From: JBMNEH01 sp050948665
GTDB taxonomy: Bacteria > Bacillota > Clostridia > Christensenellales > UMGS416
Assembly (NCBI GenBank): GCA_050948665.1
Contig: JBMNEH010000001.1
Span: 992,001 to 1,056,000 of the forward strand
DNA: 64,000 bases
Direction: 5' to 3'
Below the pieces are notes generated by a model. The model had not been told where the DNA came from and searched no databases. It saw nothing but the letters and a program-made list of their open reading frames with translations. Below are positions 1 to 7,517 of the stretch, piece after piece; the stretch's first letter is position 1; each line of letters starts with the position of its first letter. A program made the position numbers and the translations under genes.

Positions 1-1
1 G

Positions 2-2341
2 GCGCAGGAGATATCTACGTCCAGTTCTGTTATTTCATCACCTGTGGAACAAGAGACTGAAGTATTAACGTCACAGCACCCGACTGCTCCCGCGTTTACA
101 CTAAAGAAACCCCGGAATGAGGGAGCTCAGCGCACACAAGGCGGATTCACTCCTCGGGAAGAAAGCCAGGGGAGACTTTTAAAAGCCAGGAATGGACAGC
201 AGCGCCCTACTTATACACCCAGAGAAGGACAACAACGACCTTACACATCCAGGAATGGGCAACGCCAACCCTTTAACAAAGATCGTATTCCTGATAAGGA
301 CAGTGACCGGACGACTTATCGCCCGGTAGCTCGCTCTGTTTCTAGGCCAAAGACAGATGCATTGCCCGCTCTTGAAAAGGATCGTACTGTATTTGATACC
401 CGTAGGATTGGTACAAAAAAAGATGCCGCGCGCAATATAAATGTCAGTAACCGCACCAAGAACAAGAAGGCTATTATGAAGGAACAGGCGCCTACCTTCC
501 GCATTGACGACGACGTTATTCGCGGACGCAGGAAGAGGAAGGGAAGTAGAAGTTCCAAATCAGATTACATTGTGATTGATCATGCCGTCATTACTACCGA
601 GAGAGTTACAATTAAAACTTTGGCGGAGAAAATAGGAAAACCCGGCGCGGAAATCATTAAAAAATTGATGCAGTTAGGTATAATGGCTACAATCAATCAA
701 GAAATTGATTATGATACTGCAGAGTTAATCGCTGCTGATTTTGGTGTTGCGCTGGAGCAACAAGTGGAAAAAACTGCAGCAGAAACTATGGTTTTCAATT
801 ATGACGAGATGACTGATGAGAGTCAGTTTGTTGAACGCCCACCGGTTGTGACAGTCATGGGACACGTCGACCATGGAAAGACATCCCTGCTGGATCGCAT
901 CCGAAAAACCCGCGTAACTGCGGGTGAAGCAGGCGGCATTACCCAGCACATTGGCGCATACAGCATTGCTACCAAAACTGGGAGACGGATTACTTTTCTG
1001 GATACCCCCGGACACGAAGCGTTCACAGCAATGCGCGCCCGTGGTGCACAGGTAACAGATGTAGCAATCCTTGTGGTGGCGGTAAACGACGGCATTATGC
1101 CGCAGACGGTAGAGGCTATCAACCATATCAAGGCAGCGAATGTACCAATGATAGTAGCTATTAATAAAATGGATCTACCTAATGCTGACGCCAATCGAGT
1201 GATGCAGGAACTGACCCAGTACAGTATCGTACCTGAGGAATGGGGTGGTGATACGGTTATCGCAAAAGTTTCCGCTACTGTCGGTACAGGAGTGGATGAT
1301 CTTTTGGATATGATTCTGTTAGTTTCTGACGTGCAGGAATTAAAAGCAGATCCCAACCGTTTGGCTAAGGGCACTGTGGTAGAAGCCAAAATGGATAACC
1401 GAGGCCGTGGCCCTGTCGCAACGGTGCTTGTGCAGAATGGCACGCTCCATACAGGAGATTATGTTGTTGCAGGCGGAGTAAGTGGCCGGGTGCGTTTTAT
1501 GACCGATGATATGGGTTCGCGGGTTGAGGAAGCGGGTCCCTCTATTCCTGTGGAGGTAGTCGGCTTCTCGGATGTACCCGAGGCCGGTGACGAATTTTAC
1601 GCAGTGGACGATGAAAAATTCGCTCGTCGCGTGGCTGAAGAGCGTCGTGAAAAGATAAAGGTAGAACAGATGAAGATGTCCTCGCGGGTCAGTTTGGACG
1701 ATTTGTTTGAGCGTATCAGTCAGGGAAACATGAAGGAGTTAAGGCTGATTGTCAAAGCTGATGTACAGGGCTCTGCTGAGGCGGTGAAGCAATCTTTAGA
1801 AAAGCTTTCCAACGATGAAATACGGGTGACATGTATACACACAAGTGTAGGTGCTATTACAGAAAATGATATCATGCTGGCTTCCGCATCTAACGCGATT
1901 ATTATCGGCTTCAATATCCGGCCGGATGCTATGGCCAGAGCAGCTGCCGATAGGGAGAAAGTGGATGTGCGTCTTTATAGAATCATCTACAGCGCGATCG
2001 AGGATGTGGAGAAGGCAATGAGGGGCATGCTTGCACCGACCTTCAAGGAAGTATTACTGGGTCATGCTGAGGTTCGAAACATTTTCACAATCTCCAGTGT
2101 TGGCACAGTGGCCGGCTGTTATGTTATCGATGGTAAGATGCAACGTAATTCCTCTGTCCGACTGCTGCGGGACAATGTGGTCATATTTGAAGGGAAAATG
2201 GCTTCGCTGAAACGTTTTAAGGATGATGTAAGGGAGGTCCCATCCGGATATGAATGTGGTATTACACTCGATGGGTATAATGACATTAAGGAGAGGGATG
2301 TAATCGAAGCCTATACTATGGAACAGAACATTATAGAGTAA
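2..2341 (+). CDS. infB: Translation initiation factor IF-2 (5' end outside window)
   Basis: IF-2 is the GTPase that places initiator tRNA on the 30S subunit and promotes subunit joining. The frame is open from base 2, and the first possible start inside the window is a GTG at 44, so the true start probably lies upstream. Counting from that GTG, the order is: a Q/R/P/G-rich basic linker (about 1-150), an IF2_N helix region (about 180-235), then the G domain with GHVDHGKT at 273-280, DTPGH near 320 and NKMD near 374. Domain II and the C-terminal fMet-tRNA binding domain follow, ending at 765. The gene is followed after 21 bp by rbfA, the usual order in Firmicutes. G+C is clearly lower than in genes after 13 kb. 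Identity is secure; only the N-terminal extent is unknown. Confidence 0.97.
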   Translation, partial: AQEISTSSSVISSPVEQETEVLTSQHPTAPAFTLKKPRNEGAQRTQGGFTPREESQGRLLKARNGQQRPTYTPREGQQRPYTSRNGQRQPFNKDRIPDKDSDRTTYRPVARSVSRPKTDALPALEKDRTVFDTRRIGTKKDAARNINVSNRTKNKKAIMKEQAPTFRIDDDVIRGRRKRKGSRSSKSDYIVIDHAVITTERVTIKTLAEKIGKPGAEIIKKLMQLGIMATINQEIDYDTAELIAADFGVALEQQVEKTAAETMVFNYDEMTDESQFVERPPVVTVMGHVDHGKTSLLDRIRKTRVTAGEAGGITQHIGAYSIATKTGRRITFLDTPGHEAFTAMRARGAQVTDVAILVVAVNDGIMPQTVEAINHIKAANVPMIVAINKMDLPNADANRVMQELTQYSIVPEEWGGDTVIAKVSATVGTGVDDLLDMILLVSDVQELKADPNRLAKGTVVEAKMDNRGRGPVATVLVQNGTLHTGDYVVAGGVSGRVRFMTDDMGSRVEEAGPSIPVEVVGFSDVPEAGDEFYAVDDEKFARRVAEERREKIKVEQMKMSSRVSLDDLFERISQGNMKELRLIVKADVQGSAEAVKQSLEKLSNDEIRVTCIHTSVGAITENDIMLASASNAIIIGFNIRPDAMARAAADREKVDVRLYRIIYSAIEDVEKAMRGMLAPTFKEVLLGHAEVRNIFTISSVGTVAGCYVIDGKMQRNSSVRLLRDNVVIFEGKMASLKRFKDDVREVPSGYECGITLDGYNDIKERDVIEAYTMEQNIIE

Positions 2342-2362
2342 TGAGTTAGAGTAAGGAGCAAC

Positions 2363-2743
2363 ATGCTTATTAGCCGTACGCTTCGGGTAGCAGAAGAAAT
2401 AAAGAAAAATATATCCGTTATTATACGGCAGGAACTAAAGAATCCGGATATTCCTATGCTGACTTCTGTAATGAGAGTGGAATGCACCAAAGATTTGAAA
2501 CATGCCAAAGTATATGTTTCCTTTTACGGGGAGGATAACCGCCCCGGCAAGGCCATTGCCGCACTAAATTGTGCTGCCGGAATGATTCGCAATCGCATCA
2601 GCCGCATGATGACGACCCATACCGTGCCAAATCTACAATTTGTGGAGGACGTTTCGATAAACCACGCAATGCACATTAACGAATTGCTAAAAAAGATAAA
2701 AGAGGACAATCCAACTGATGAAGGAAATGATGAACTCTCTTAA
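2363..2743 (+). CDS. rbfA: 30S ribosome-binding factor A
   Basis: RbfA is a small KH-fold protein that helps 16S rRNA 5' end maturation and cold adaptation of the 30S subunit. The 126-residue product has the family length and typical segments: an N-terminal RTLRVAEEIKKNIS helix, the HAKVYVSFYG strand, and the VPNLQFVEDVSINHAMHINE region close to the C terminus. The ATG at 2363 has an AAGGAG site just upstream. Its 3' end overlaps the next gene by 26 bp, so rbfA and nrnA are probably translationally coupled in the infB transcript. No anomalies seen. Confidence 0.95.
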   Translation: MLISRTLRVAEEIKKNISVIIRQELKNPDIPMLTSVMRVECTKDLKHAKVYVSFYGEDNRPGKAIAALNCAAGMIRNRISRMMTTHTVPNLQFVEDVSINHAMHINELLKKIKEDNPTDEGNDELS

Positions 2744-3659
2744 AGAGGCGTGCTCTGCTGGGATTATCTGTCACATAAACCCGGATGGGGATACATTGGG
2801 TTCAGGCCTTGCGTTGTACCATGCTTTTCACAGCCGCAACATACCGGCTGTGATCTTTTGTGAGACGCCTCTGCACACCAGATATCAAGCGCTTCCGGGA
2901 TGGGGTGTAATCACCCAAAACGGCGAGGAAGTTCTCAAAGCACAAACGGTAATAACCGTAGACTGTGCCGATTTAAGACGTACTGGACTGGCTGAGGAGT
3001 TAGCTGAGCGCCATGACTTGCTGAACATTGATCATCATGAGAGCAACAGTGGCTTTGGATTCGCTTATATTACTAAGGGAGTTTCCCTGTCTGAATCGTT
3101 GTTAGAAGTTCTGGAAACGTTGCAATGGGAAATCACTCCGGAAATTGCTACTTGCTTATATGCCGGAGTCGTGACGGATTCCGGTCGATTCACGTATCTG
3201 GGTACCAGACCTGAGACACTGGAAGTTGGGGCGCGGCTTATGCGTTACGGCGCTGATTGGCAGAGAGTCTGTCAGGCGATGTTTCATAATGAAAGCCTTC
3301 CTCGTATGCGATTACTGCAATTGGCATTGTATGGCATGACCTTTCCGTATGATGGCCGGGTGGCTCTAATGACTTTGTCTATAGAGCAAATGAAACAAGC
3401 GGGTGCGGAGTTCGGGGACACCGAAAATTTTGTTAATTTCGGTATCGATACTGAACAGGTACAGGTGTCTGTGTTTATTCAGGAAATAAAACCGGAGGAA
3501 TGTAAGGTTTCTCTCAGAGGCAAGGCTGATACTCGAGTTGATGGTATCGCAAAGACCTTTGGTGGCGGGGGTCACAGATTAGCTGCTGGATGTAGTCTGT
3601 CAGGAACGCTGCATGAAGCATGTGAAATTATATTGAAAGAGATTGGGAAATGGCTGTAG
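2718..3659 (+). CDS. nrnA: DHH-family nanoRNase / pAp phosphatase
   Basis: This DHH/DHHA1 phosphoesterase family degrades very short RNA oligonucleotides and dephosphorylates 3'-phosphoadenosine 5'-phosphate in the cytoplasm. The DHH part has HINPDGDTLGS near residue 20, a CAD motif near 90 and IDHHESN near 107, which supply the Asp/His ligands for two Mn ions. The DHHA1 part carries GGGGHRLAAG near 285. The 313-residue length is normal. The start is uncertain among the closely spaced ATGs at 2718, 2727 and 2730. The first overlaps rbfA, and the last two have AAGGAA nearby. The gene overlaps truB by 10 bp. Position between rbfA and truB matches other Clostridia. Confidence 0.92.
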   Translation: MKEMMNSLKEACSAGIICHINPDGDTLGSGLALYHAFHSRNIPAVIFCETPLHTRYQALPGWGVITQNGEEVLKAQTVITVDCADLRRTGLAEELAERHDLLNIDHHESNSGFGFAYITKGVSLSESLLEVLETLQWEITPEIATCLYAGVVTDSGRFTYLGTRPETLEVGARLMRYGADWQRVCQAMFHNESLPRMRLLQLALYGMTFPYDGRVALMTLSIEQMKQAGAEFGDTENFVNFGIDTEQVQVSVFIQEIKPEECKVSLRGKADTRVDGIAKTFGGGGHRLAAGCSLSGTLHEACEIILKEIGKWL

Positions 3660-4555
3660 AAGGAGTAATCAATGTATTAAAACCCGCTGGAATGACGAGC
3701 AGTGATATGATTAACATTTTACGGCGAACTTTGGATACGAGAAAGATGGGACATCTGGGCACGCTGGATCCAGCAGCGGCAGGAGTACTTCCGGTACTGG
3801 CTGGTCGGGCGACTAAGCTGTTTGACCTGTTAAATCTTCATGAAAAGGAATATATAGCGGAGTTTACGTTTGGAATGACTACGGACACACTTGATGCTCA
3901 AGGAAATCTACTGCCTGTGCCTGGTACTCCGGTATATTTGTACAAAAAAGCTGTCGAAGACGTGCTTGCATCTTTTACGGGTGAAATAGAGCAGATTCCC
4001 CCAATGTATTCCGCTATACAGTATCAAGGAAAACGTCTGTATGATTTGGCCAGGAAGGGGATTTCTGTGGAACTGGAGCCTCGAAGAGTAACAGTTTACA
4101 GGATGGAACTGATGCGCTTGACAAAGAAAACGCTTACTCTGCGAATCGCCTGTTCAAAGGGCACATATATTCGCGGAATTTGCCGTGATATTGCCACAGC
4201 TTTAAACACGGTTGGCTATGTATCTTTTCTTCTACGTACCCGTACCGGAATGTATAGACTTGAGGAGAGTTATACGCTTGATGCACTGTCAGAGGCACGG
4301 AAAAACGGGGCACTGGAAACTCTTGCGCAACCCATGGATCAAGCCGTAATAGGGCTTCCGGAGATGCGATTTCCGAAAAGGTATGCTAAGGTATTGCTAC
4401 ACGGGGGTGGTCTGGACGAAGAATTCGCCTTGCCCCGGGAGGATTTCCGCGCATACTGTGGTGAGATCTTTCTGGGCATTGGTAAAGGGCGAGGTGAAAA
4501 AGTGGTGTCACCTTTCCGTTTTAAGATCTGCCTTTGCACACCTCCGGAGGCTTAA
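3650..4555 (+). CDS. truB: tRNA pseudouridine-55 synthase
   Basis: TruB makes pseudouridine at position 55 in the T-loop of tRNAs. The N-terminal segment has VLKPAGMTSSD and then GHLGTLDPAAAGVLPV, which contains the catalytic Asp. PPMYSAIQYQGKRLYDLAR and CSKGTYIRGICRDI are further family blocks. The length of 301 residues is usual. The start overlaps nrnA by 10 bp and lacks a strong ribosome site, so coupling to nrnA is likely. The stop is immediately followed by the ribF start, with an intervening TAAA overlap region. No missing key residues. Confidence 0.96.
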   Translation: MAVEGVINVLKPAGMTSSDMINILRRTLDTRKMGHLGTLDPAAAGVLPVLAGRATKLFDLLNLHEKEYIAEFTFGMTTDTLDAQGNLLPVPGTPVYLYKKAVEDVLASFTGEIEQIPPMYSAIQYQGKRLYDLARKGISVELEPRRVTVYRMELMRLTKKTLTLRIACSKGTYIRGICRDIATALNTVGYVSFLLRTRTGMYRLEESYTLDALSEARKNGALETLAQPMDQAVIGLPEMRFPKRYAKVLLHGGGLDEEFALPREDFRAYCGEIFLGIGKGRGEKVVSPFRFKICLCTPPEA

Positions 4556-4556
4556 A

Positions 4557-5471
4557 ATGATTTGTGCCAAAAAGATACCGGACTATCCACTGTGTCTAAC
4601 TATAGGCGCTTTTGATGGTATACATATCGGTCATGCGGCATTGATACGTGAGACACTTGAGCTTGCTAGGGAAACAAACGCGATTCCCACGGTTCTGACA
4701 TTTGTTCCGCATCCAGTTACATACTTTTCCGGAAAACCGATACCTCTTTTGACTGACAGGATGGAAAGACGAGAAATTCTGGCTACATTGGGGGTGCAAC
4801 TTTTAGTAGAATTGCCTTTCCACGAAAAATTAGCGGAATGTCCGCCGGAAGATTTTATATTGGAGATTCAAAAAAAATGCTCTCTCCGTGGTATTGTTGC
4901 CGGGTTCAACTTTCGCTTTGGTCGCGGTGCTGCCGGTGACGGGAAACTACTAAAAAAGATGGGATCGGAAACGGGTTTCCGAGTTTCTCTCACACAGAAA
5001 GTTACGGCAGAAGAAGAGGTGTCCAGTTCTCATATTCGAGCGTTGCTGGAGGCTGGAGAAATAGAAAGAGCCACTTCGCTCTTGGGTCGTCCCTATGCTC
5101 TCAGAGGCCAGGTGATTGATGGAAAGCATTTAGGAAGAACCATAGGCTTTCCGACATTAAATCTGCCTGAGCCAGATAGCAAAGTACGGGTACCATCCGG
5201 AGTTTATGCGTCCAGGATAAACACGAAGTCGGGAGTTTTCCCTGCTATGACCAACATCGGGTATAATCCAACAGTGGAAAGCACATGCAAGGAAAGAAAA
5301 GTAGAATCACACATTCTGGTACCTTTCACGGTAAAGCAGGATACGATATCTGTAGAACTTCTTCGCTTTATGCGTCATGAGAAGCGCTTTGCTGATGTCA
5401 CAGCACTCCAACAACAATTGGAAGCGGATAAAAGAAAGATTTCCGCTTGGTTTGGTCTTTACAAAGGCTAA
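4557..5471 (+). CDS. ribF: Bifunctional riboflavin kinase / FMN adenylyltransferase
   Basis: RibF converts riboflavin to FMN and then FAD. The N-terminal nucleotidyltransferase part has TIGAFDGIHIGHAAL (HxGH-type motif near residue 20) and the SSSHIRALL motif. The C-terminal kinase part has GRTIGFPTLNL and PSGVYASRI followed by TNIGYNPTV. I chose the ATG at 4557 rather than the upstream in-frame ATG at 4383. It has GGAGG six bases ahead, begins one base after the truB stop, and gives the family length (304 residues). The upstream extension would lie wholly inside truB. It is the last gene before the rpsO promoter. Confidence 0.95.
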   Translation: MICAKKIPDYPLCLTIGAFDGIHIGHAALIRETLELARETNAIPTVLTFVPHPVTYFSGKPIPLLTDRMERREILATLGVQLLVELPFHEKLAECPPEDFILEIQKKCSLRGIVAGFNFRFGRGAAGDGKLLKKMGSETGFRVSLTQKVTAEEEVSSSHIRALLEAGEIERATSLLGRPYALRGQVIDGKHLGRTIGFPTLNLPEPDSKVRVPSGVYASRINTKSGVFPAMTNIGYNPTVESTCKERKVESHILVPFTVKQDTISVELLRFMRHEKRFADVTALQQQLEADKRKISAWFGLYKG

Positions 5472-5486
5472 TAGTTGTGCTATACT
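5458..5486 (+). promoter_or_regulatory. Sigma-A type promoter for rpsO
   Basis: TTTACA (5458-5463) and TATACT (5481-5486) are separated by 17 bp, with a TGC extended -10 just ahead of the hexamer. It overlaps the last codons of ribF and would start a transcript about 75 nt before rpsO. Confidence 0.75.
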
Positions 5487-5545
5487 TTCACGCGTAAACC
5501 TCAGCGCAGCTTGATGTTGTCCACGCTTGCTTCGCTGTCGGAAAT

Positions 5546-5563
5546 CATATTATCATATGGAGG
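5546..5563 (+). promoter_or_regulatory. Hairpin abutting the rpsO ribosome-binding site
   Basis: CATAT (5546-5550) can pair with ATATG (5555-5559) across a four-base loop, directly next to the GGAGG site at 5559-5563. Many bacteria autoregulate S15 through rpsO leader structures. Whether this one does is inference. Confidence 0.35.
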
Positions 5564-5568
5564 TACCC

Positions 5569-5832
5569 ATGGACAAGACAACCAAGACCGGGATTATCCA
5601 AGAGTATGCCACTCATGAAGGCGATACCGGATCCCCGGAAGTGCAAGTTGCACTTCTAACCTACCGCATCAACCACCTGACGGAGCATCTGAAGCGCCAC
5701 CCCAAAGACTTCCATTCTCGCCGTGGCCTGACGATTCTTGTTGGACAGCGTCGTGGTCTGTTGAATTACCTTATAAAAACAGATATTCTCCGTTACCGTG
5801 AACTGATTAAGCGATTGAACATTCGTAGATAA
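5569..5832 (+). CDS. rpsO: 30S ribosomal protein S15
   Basis: S15 is a primary 16S rRNA binding protein of the small subunit platform. The 87-residue product has the signature blocks HEGDTGSPEVQVALLTYRI, the FHSRRGL turn and GQRRGLLNYL. The ATG at 5569 is preferred because GGAGG at 5559-5563 lies five bases ahead and the product then matches the usual length of about 89. An in-frame ATG at 5557 would overlap the ribosome site. The gene has its own promoter and ends in a strong terminator. Confidence 0.97.
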   Translation: MDKTTKTGIIQEYATHEGDTGSPEVQVALLTYRINHLTEHLKRHPKDFHSRRGLTILVGQRRGLLNYLIKTDILRYRELIKRLNIRR

Positions 5833-5842
5833 TGAGAATGGC

Positions 5843-5868
5843 AAGCCCGGATTAAGCCGGGCTTTTTT
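5843..5868 (+). terminator. Intrinsic terminator of rpsO
   Basis: AAGCCCGG (5843-5850) pairs with CCGGGCTT (5857-5864) over a six-base loop. The T run continues to 5868. Confidence 0.93.
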
Positions 5869-5902
5869 GTGTTACAAAAAATTGTCCATAAACGACACCA
5901 TC

Positions 5903-5931
5903 TTGCAAACTGGCATTCTTTATTTTATACT
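5903..5931 (+). promoter_or_regulatory. Sigma-A type promoter for the epimerase-like gene
   Basis: TTGCAA (5903-5908) and TATACT (5926-5931) are spaced by 17 bp, just after the rpsO terminator and about 45 bp before the likely start of the next gene. Confidence 0.7.
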
Positions 5932-5974
5932 GAAAAAGGTTCATTTATTACAAGATGGATTGTTACGGTGCAGG

Positions 5975-7051
5975 ATGATGCAGAAGAACAGAAAAGTATT
6001 TTCTTCAGAAGAAAAAGCAGAGCTTAGGGGTAGAAAGTTCTATGTCACTGGTGCTTCCGGTTATGTGGGACGAGAGATTTGCCGTAGGCTGGCAGCATTA
6101 GGGGTGGAGGTATACGGACTCGCAGGTAGCCTGCAGAGCGAATCTTTTTGGCCTACAGGAGTGTTAGTGGAGCAGGGCGACATACTGGATATACAGACGC
6201 TTCGTCGATGGCTGTCCGAAGCGGAGCCGGAGGACGTATTGATTCACAGCGCGGCAAAGATTTCTGTACGAAGGAACGCTCCATACTGCGAGCGGGTGAA
6301 CCTGGAAGGTACTAAGAACATCTTGACTGTTTTCCGTGAGAGAGGCATTGGAAGATTATTGTACATCGGTAGTGTGGACGCGCTACCCCCTAATTTGGAG
6401 GGCGGTTTGACAAGGGAGCCAGAAACCTTCAGTTCTGATGGCCTACCGACTTCTTACGGACGTTCTAAGGCAGAAGCTTGCCGGCTTGTAGCAGAAGCAG
6501 CGGAAGATGGTTTGCATACCTGCATATTACTCCCCTCTGCTATAGCTGGCCCTGGCGATTACCGAAATGGATTTATAAGTACTATGTTGCAAGTATACCT
6601 TTCCGTTGCTCCGCGGTTCAGCATTAACGGAGGGTATGAGTTTGTTGATGTGCGAGATGTGGCTGACAGCGTGATTGCAGCGGTACTGTACGGGGAACCC
6701 GGAGATGTATATATTCTCAGCAATCGCTATGTATCGGTGACAGAGATTTTCAACGTAATGGCATCAAGATTAGGTCGTAAACCAGTATGTATCACCTTCC
6801 CATTAGATTTGCTGTACGGCGGATTACCTTTTATTTGGGCATATTATCGGATCAAGGGAAGGGAACCACCCCTTTCTGTGGCAGCGATTGCCTTGATGCG
6901 CGAACCGCCGGAATATGACCACAGCCTAGCGGAGCAGAAGCTCGGTTTTCGTCCAAGATCTATCAGAGATACTATTACAGATGAAGTCGTTTTTTTGCTT
7001 CGGAGAAAAAGAAATGAAAACGAAGAAATATACAGGTCCAGCAGGACATAA
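5975..7051 (+). CDS. NAD(P)-dependent epimerase/dehydratase family protein
   Basis: This is an extended short-chain dehydrogenase/reductase. A Rossmann motif TGASGYVG follows about 20 residues after the start, a catalytic-type Tyr/Lys pair occurs in SYGRSKAEACRL, and LLPSAIAGPGDYRNG is the usual block after the active site. The family acts on nucleotide sugars, steroids or dihydroflavonol-like substrates, and the substrate here cannot be told from sequence. The start is uncertain. ATG 5975 and ATG 5978 adjoin and neither has a clear ribosome site. The open frame runs back through the rpsO terminator, and a promoter at 5903-5931 rules those upstream starts out. It separates rpsO from pnp, which are usually neighbours. 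Confidence 0.8.
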   Translation: MMQKNRKVFSSEEKAELRGRKFYVTGASGYVGREICRRLAALGVEVYGLAGSLQSESFWPTGVLVEQGDILDIQTLRRWLSEAEPEDVLIHSAAKISVRRNAPYCERVNLEGTKNILTVFRERGIGRLLYIGSVDALPPNLEGGLTREPETFSSDGLPTSYGRSKAEACRLVAEAAEDGLHTCILLPSAIAGPGDYRNGFISTMLQVYLSVAPRFSINGGYEFVDVRDVADSVIAAVLYGEPGDVYILSNRYVSVTEIFNVMASRLGRKPVCITFPLDLLYGGLPFIWAYYRIKGREPPLSVAAIALMREPPEYDHSLAEQKLGFRPRSIRDTITDEVVFLLRRKRNENEEIYRSSRT

Positions 7052-7452
7052 TGAGTTGAGGTTTACGACATGTCTTTCCGGCACGGTAACAGGTCTTTGA
7101 AAGTTGAAAGATAAGCGGAGGGTTTGACGGCAAAGTGGTTCTCAACGCTGAGGTCTCGATCCTAACGTGTATAAATAGCTAGAAATGTAAAAGTCCGGTA
7201 AAACCATACATATATCTTTTCTTTTCTAAAATGAGTAAGGGGTTTGTTCAGCGCAAAGATACGGCACTGGAATTCTGTGAAACTTTCAGAAAGCTTTCCA
7301 ATACAATTCTCTGCAGCATAGGGGTTCCCCCTTGATTGTGCATTAATTCCTGCTGCCCTATTCTCTTGTTATACGCAGGGAAGCATAGCTTAAAGAGAAG
7401 AAGGAGCCAGCGCTGTTGGCTATAGCAAATTGCTGAATTTTTTCTGAAACTG
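7052..7452 (+). other. 400-bp stretch without a recognised gene
   Basis: No open frame of note on either strand. The first 150 bp contain a few short inverted repeats, such as CTCA-ACGC-TGAG near 7140-7153. The rest is A+T-rich. I could not assign an RNA family. It may be a degenerate element or simply a long leader or spacer before the pnp promoter. Confidence 0.5.
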
Positions 7453-7481
7453 TGGACAGAGTGACAAGCCTATGGTATAAT
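7453..7481 (+). promoter_or_regulatory. Near-consensus promoter for pnp
   Basis: TGGACA (7453-7458, 5 of 6) and TATAAT (7476-7481, 6 of 6) are spaced by 17 bp and lie 36 bp before the pnp start. Confidence 0.85.
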
Positions 7482-7517
7482 TATATAGATATGAAGGTTT
7501 GAAGGGAGTAACATTTA

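Noticed and set aside
4383..4556. N-terminal extension of ribF
   Set aside because: Lies inside truB in another frame; the ATG at 4557 has a ribosome site and gives the family length.
7052..7452. Group II intron or known ncRNA
   Set aside because: Some short stems occur, but no domain V-like hairpin or other diagnostic motif could be recognised.
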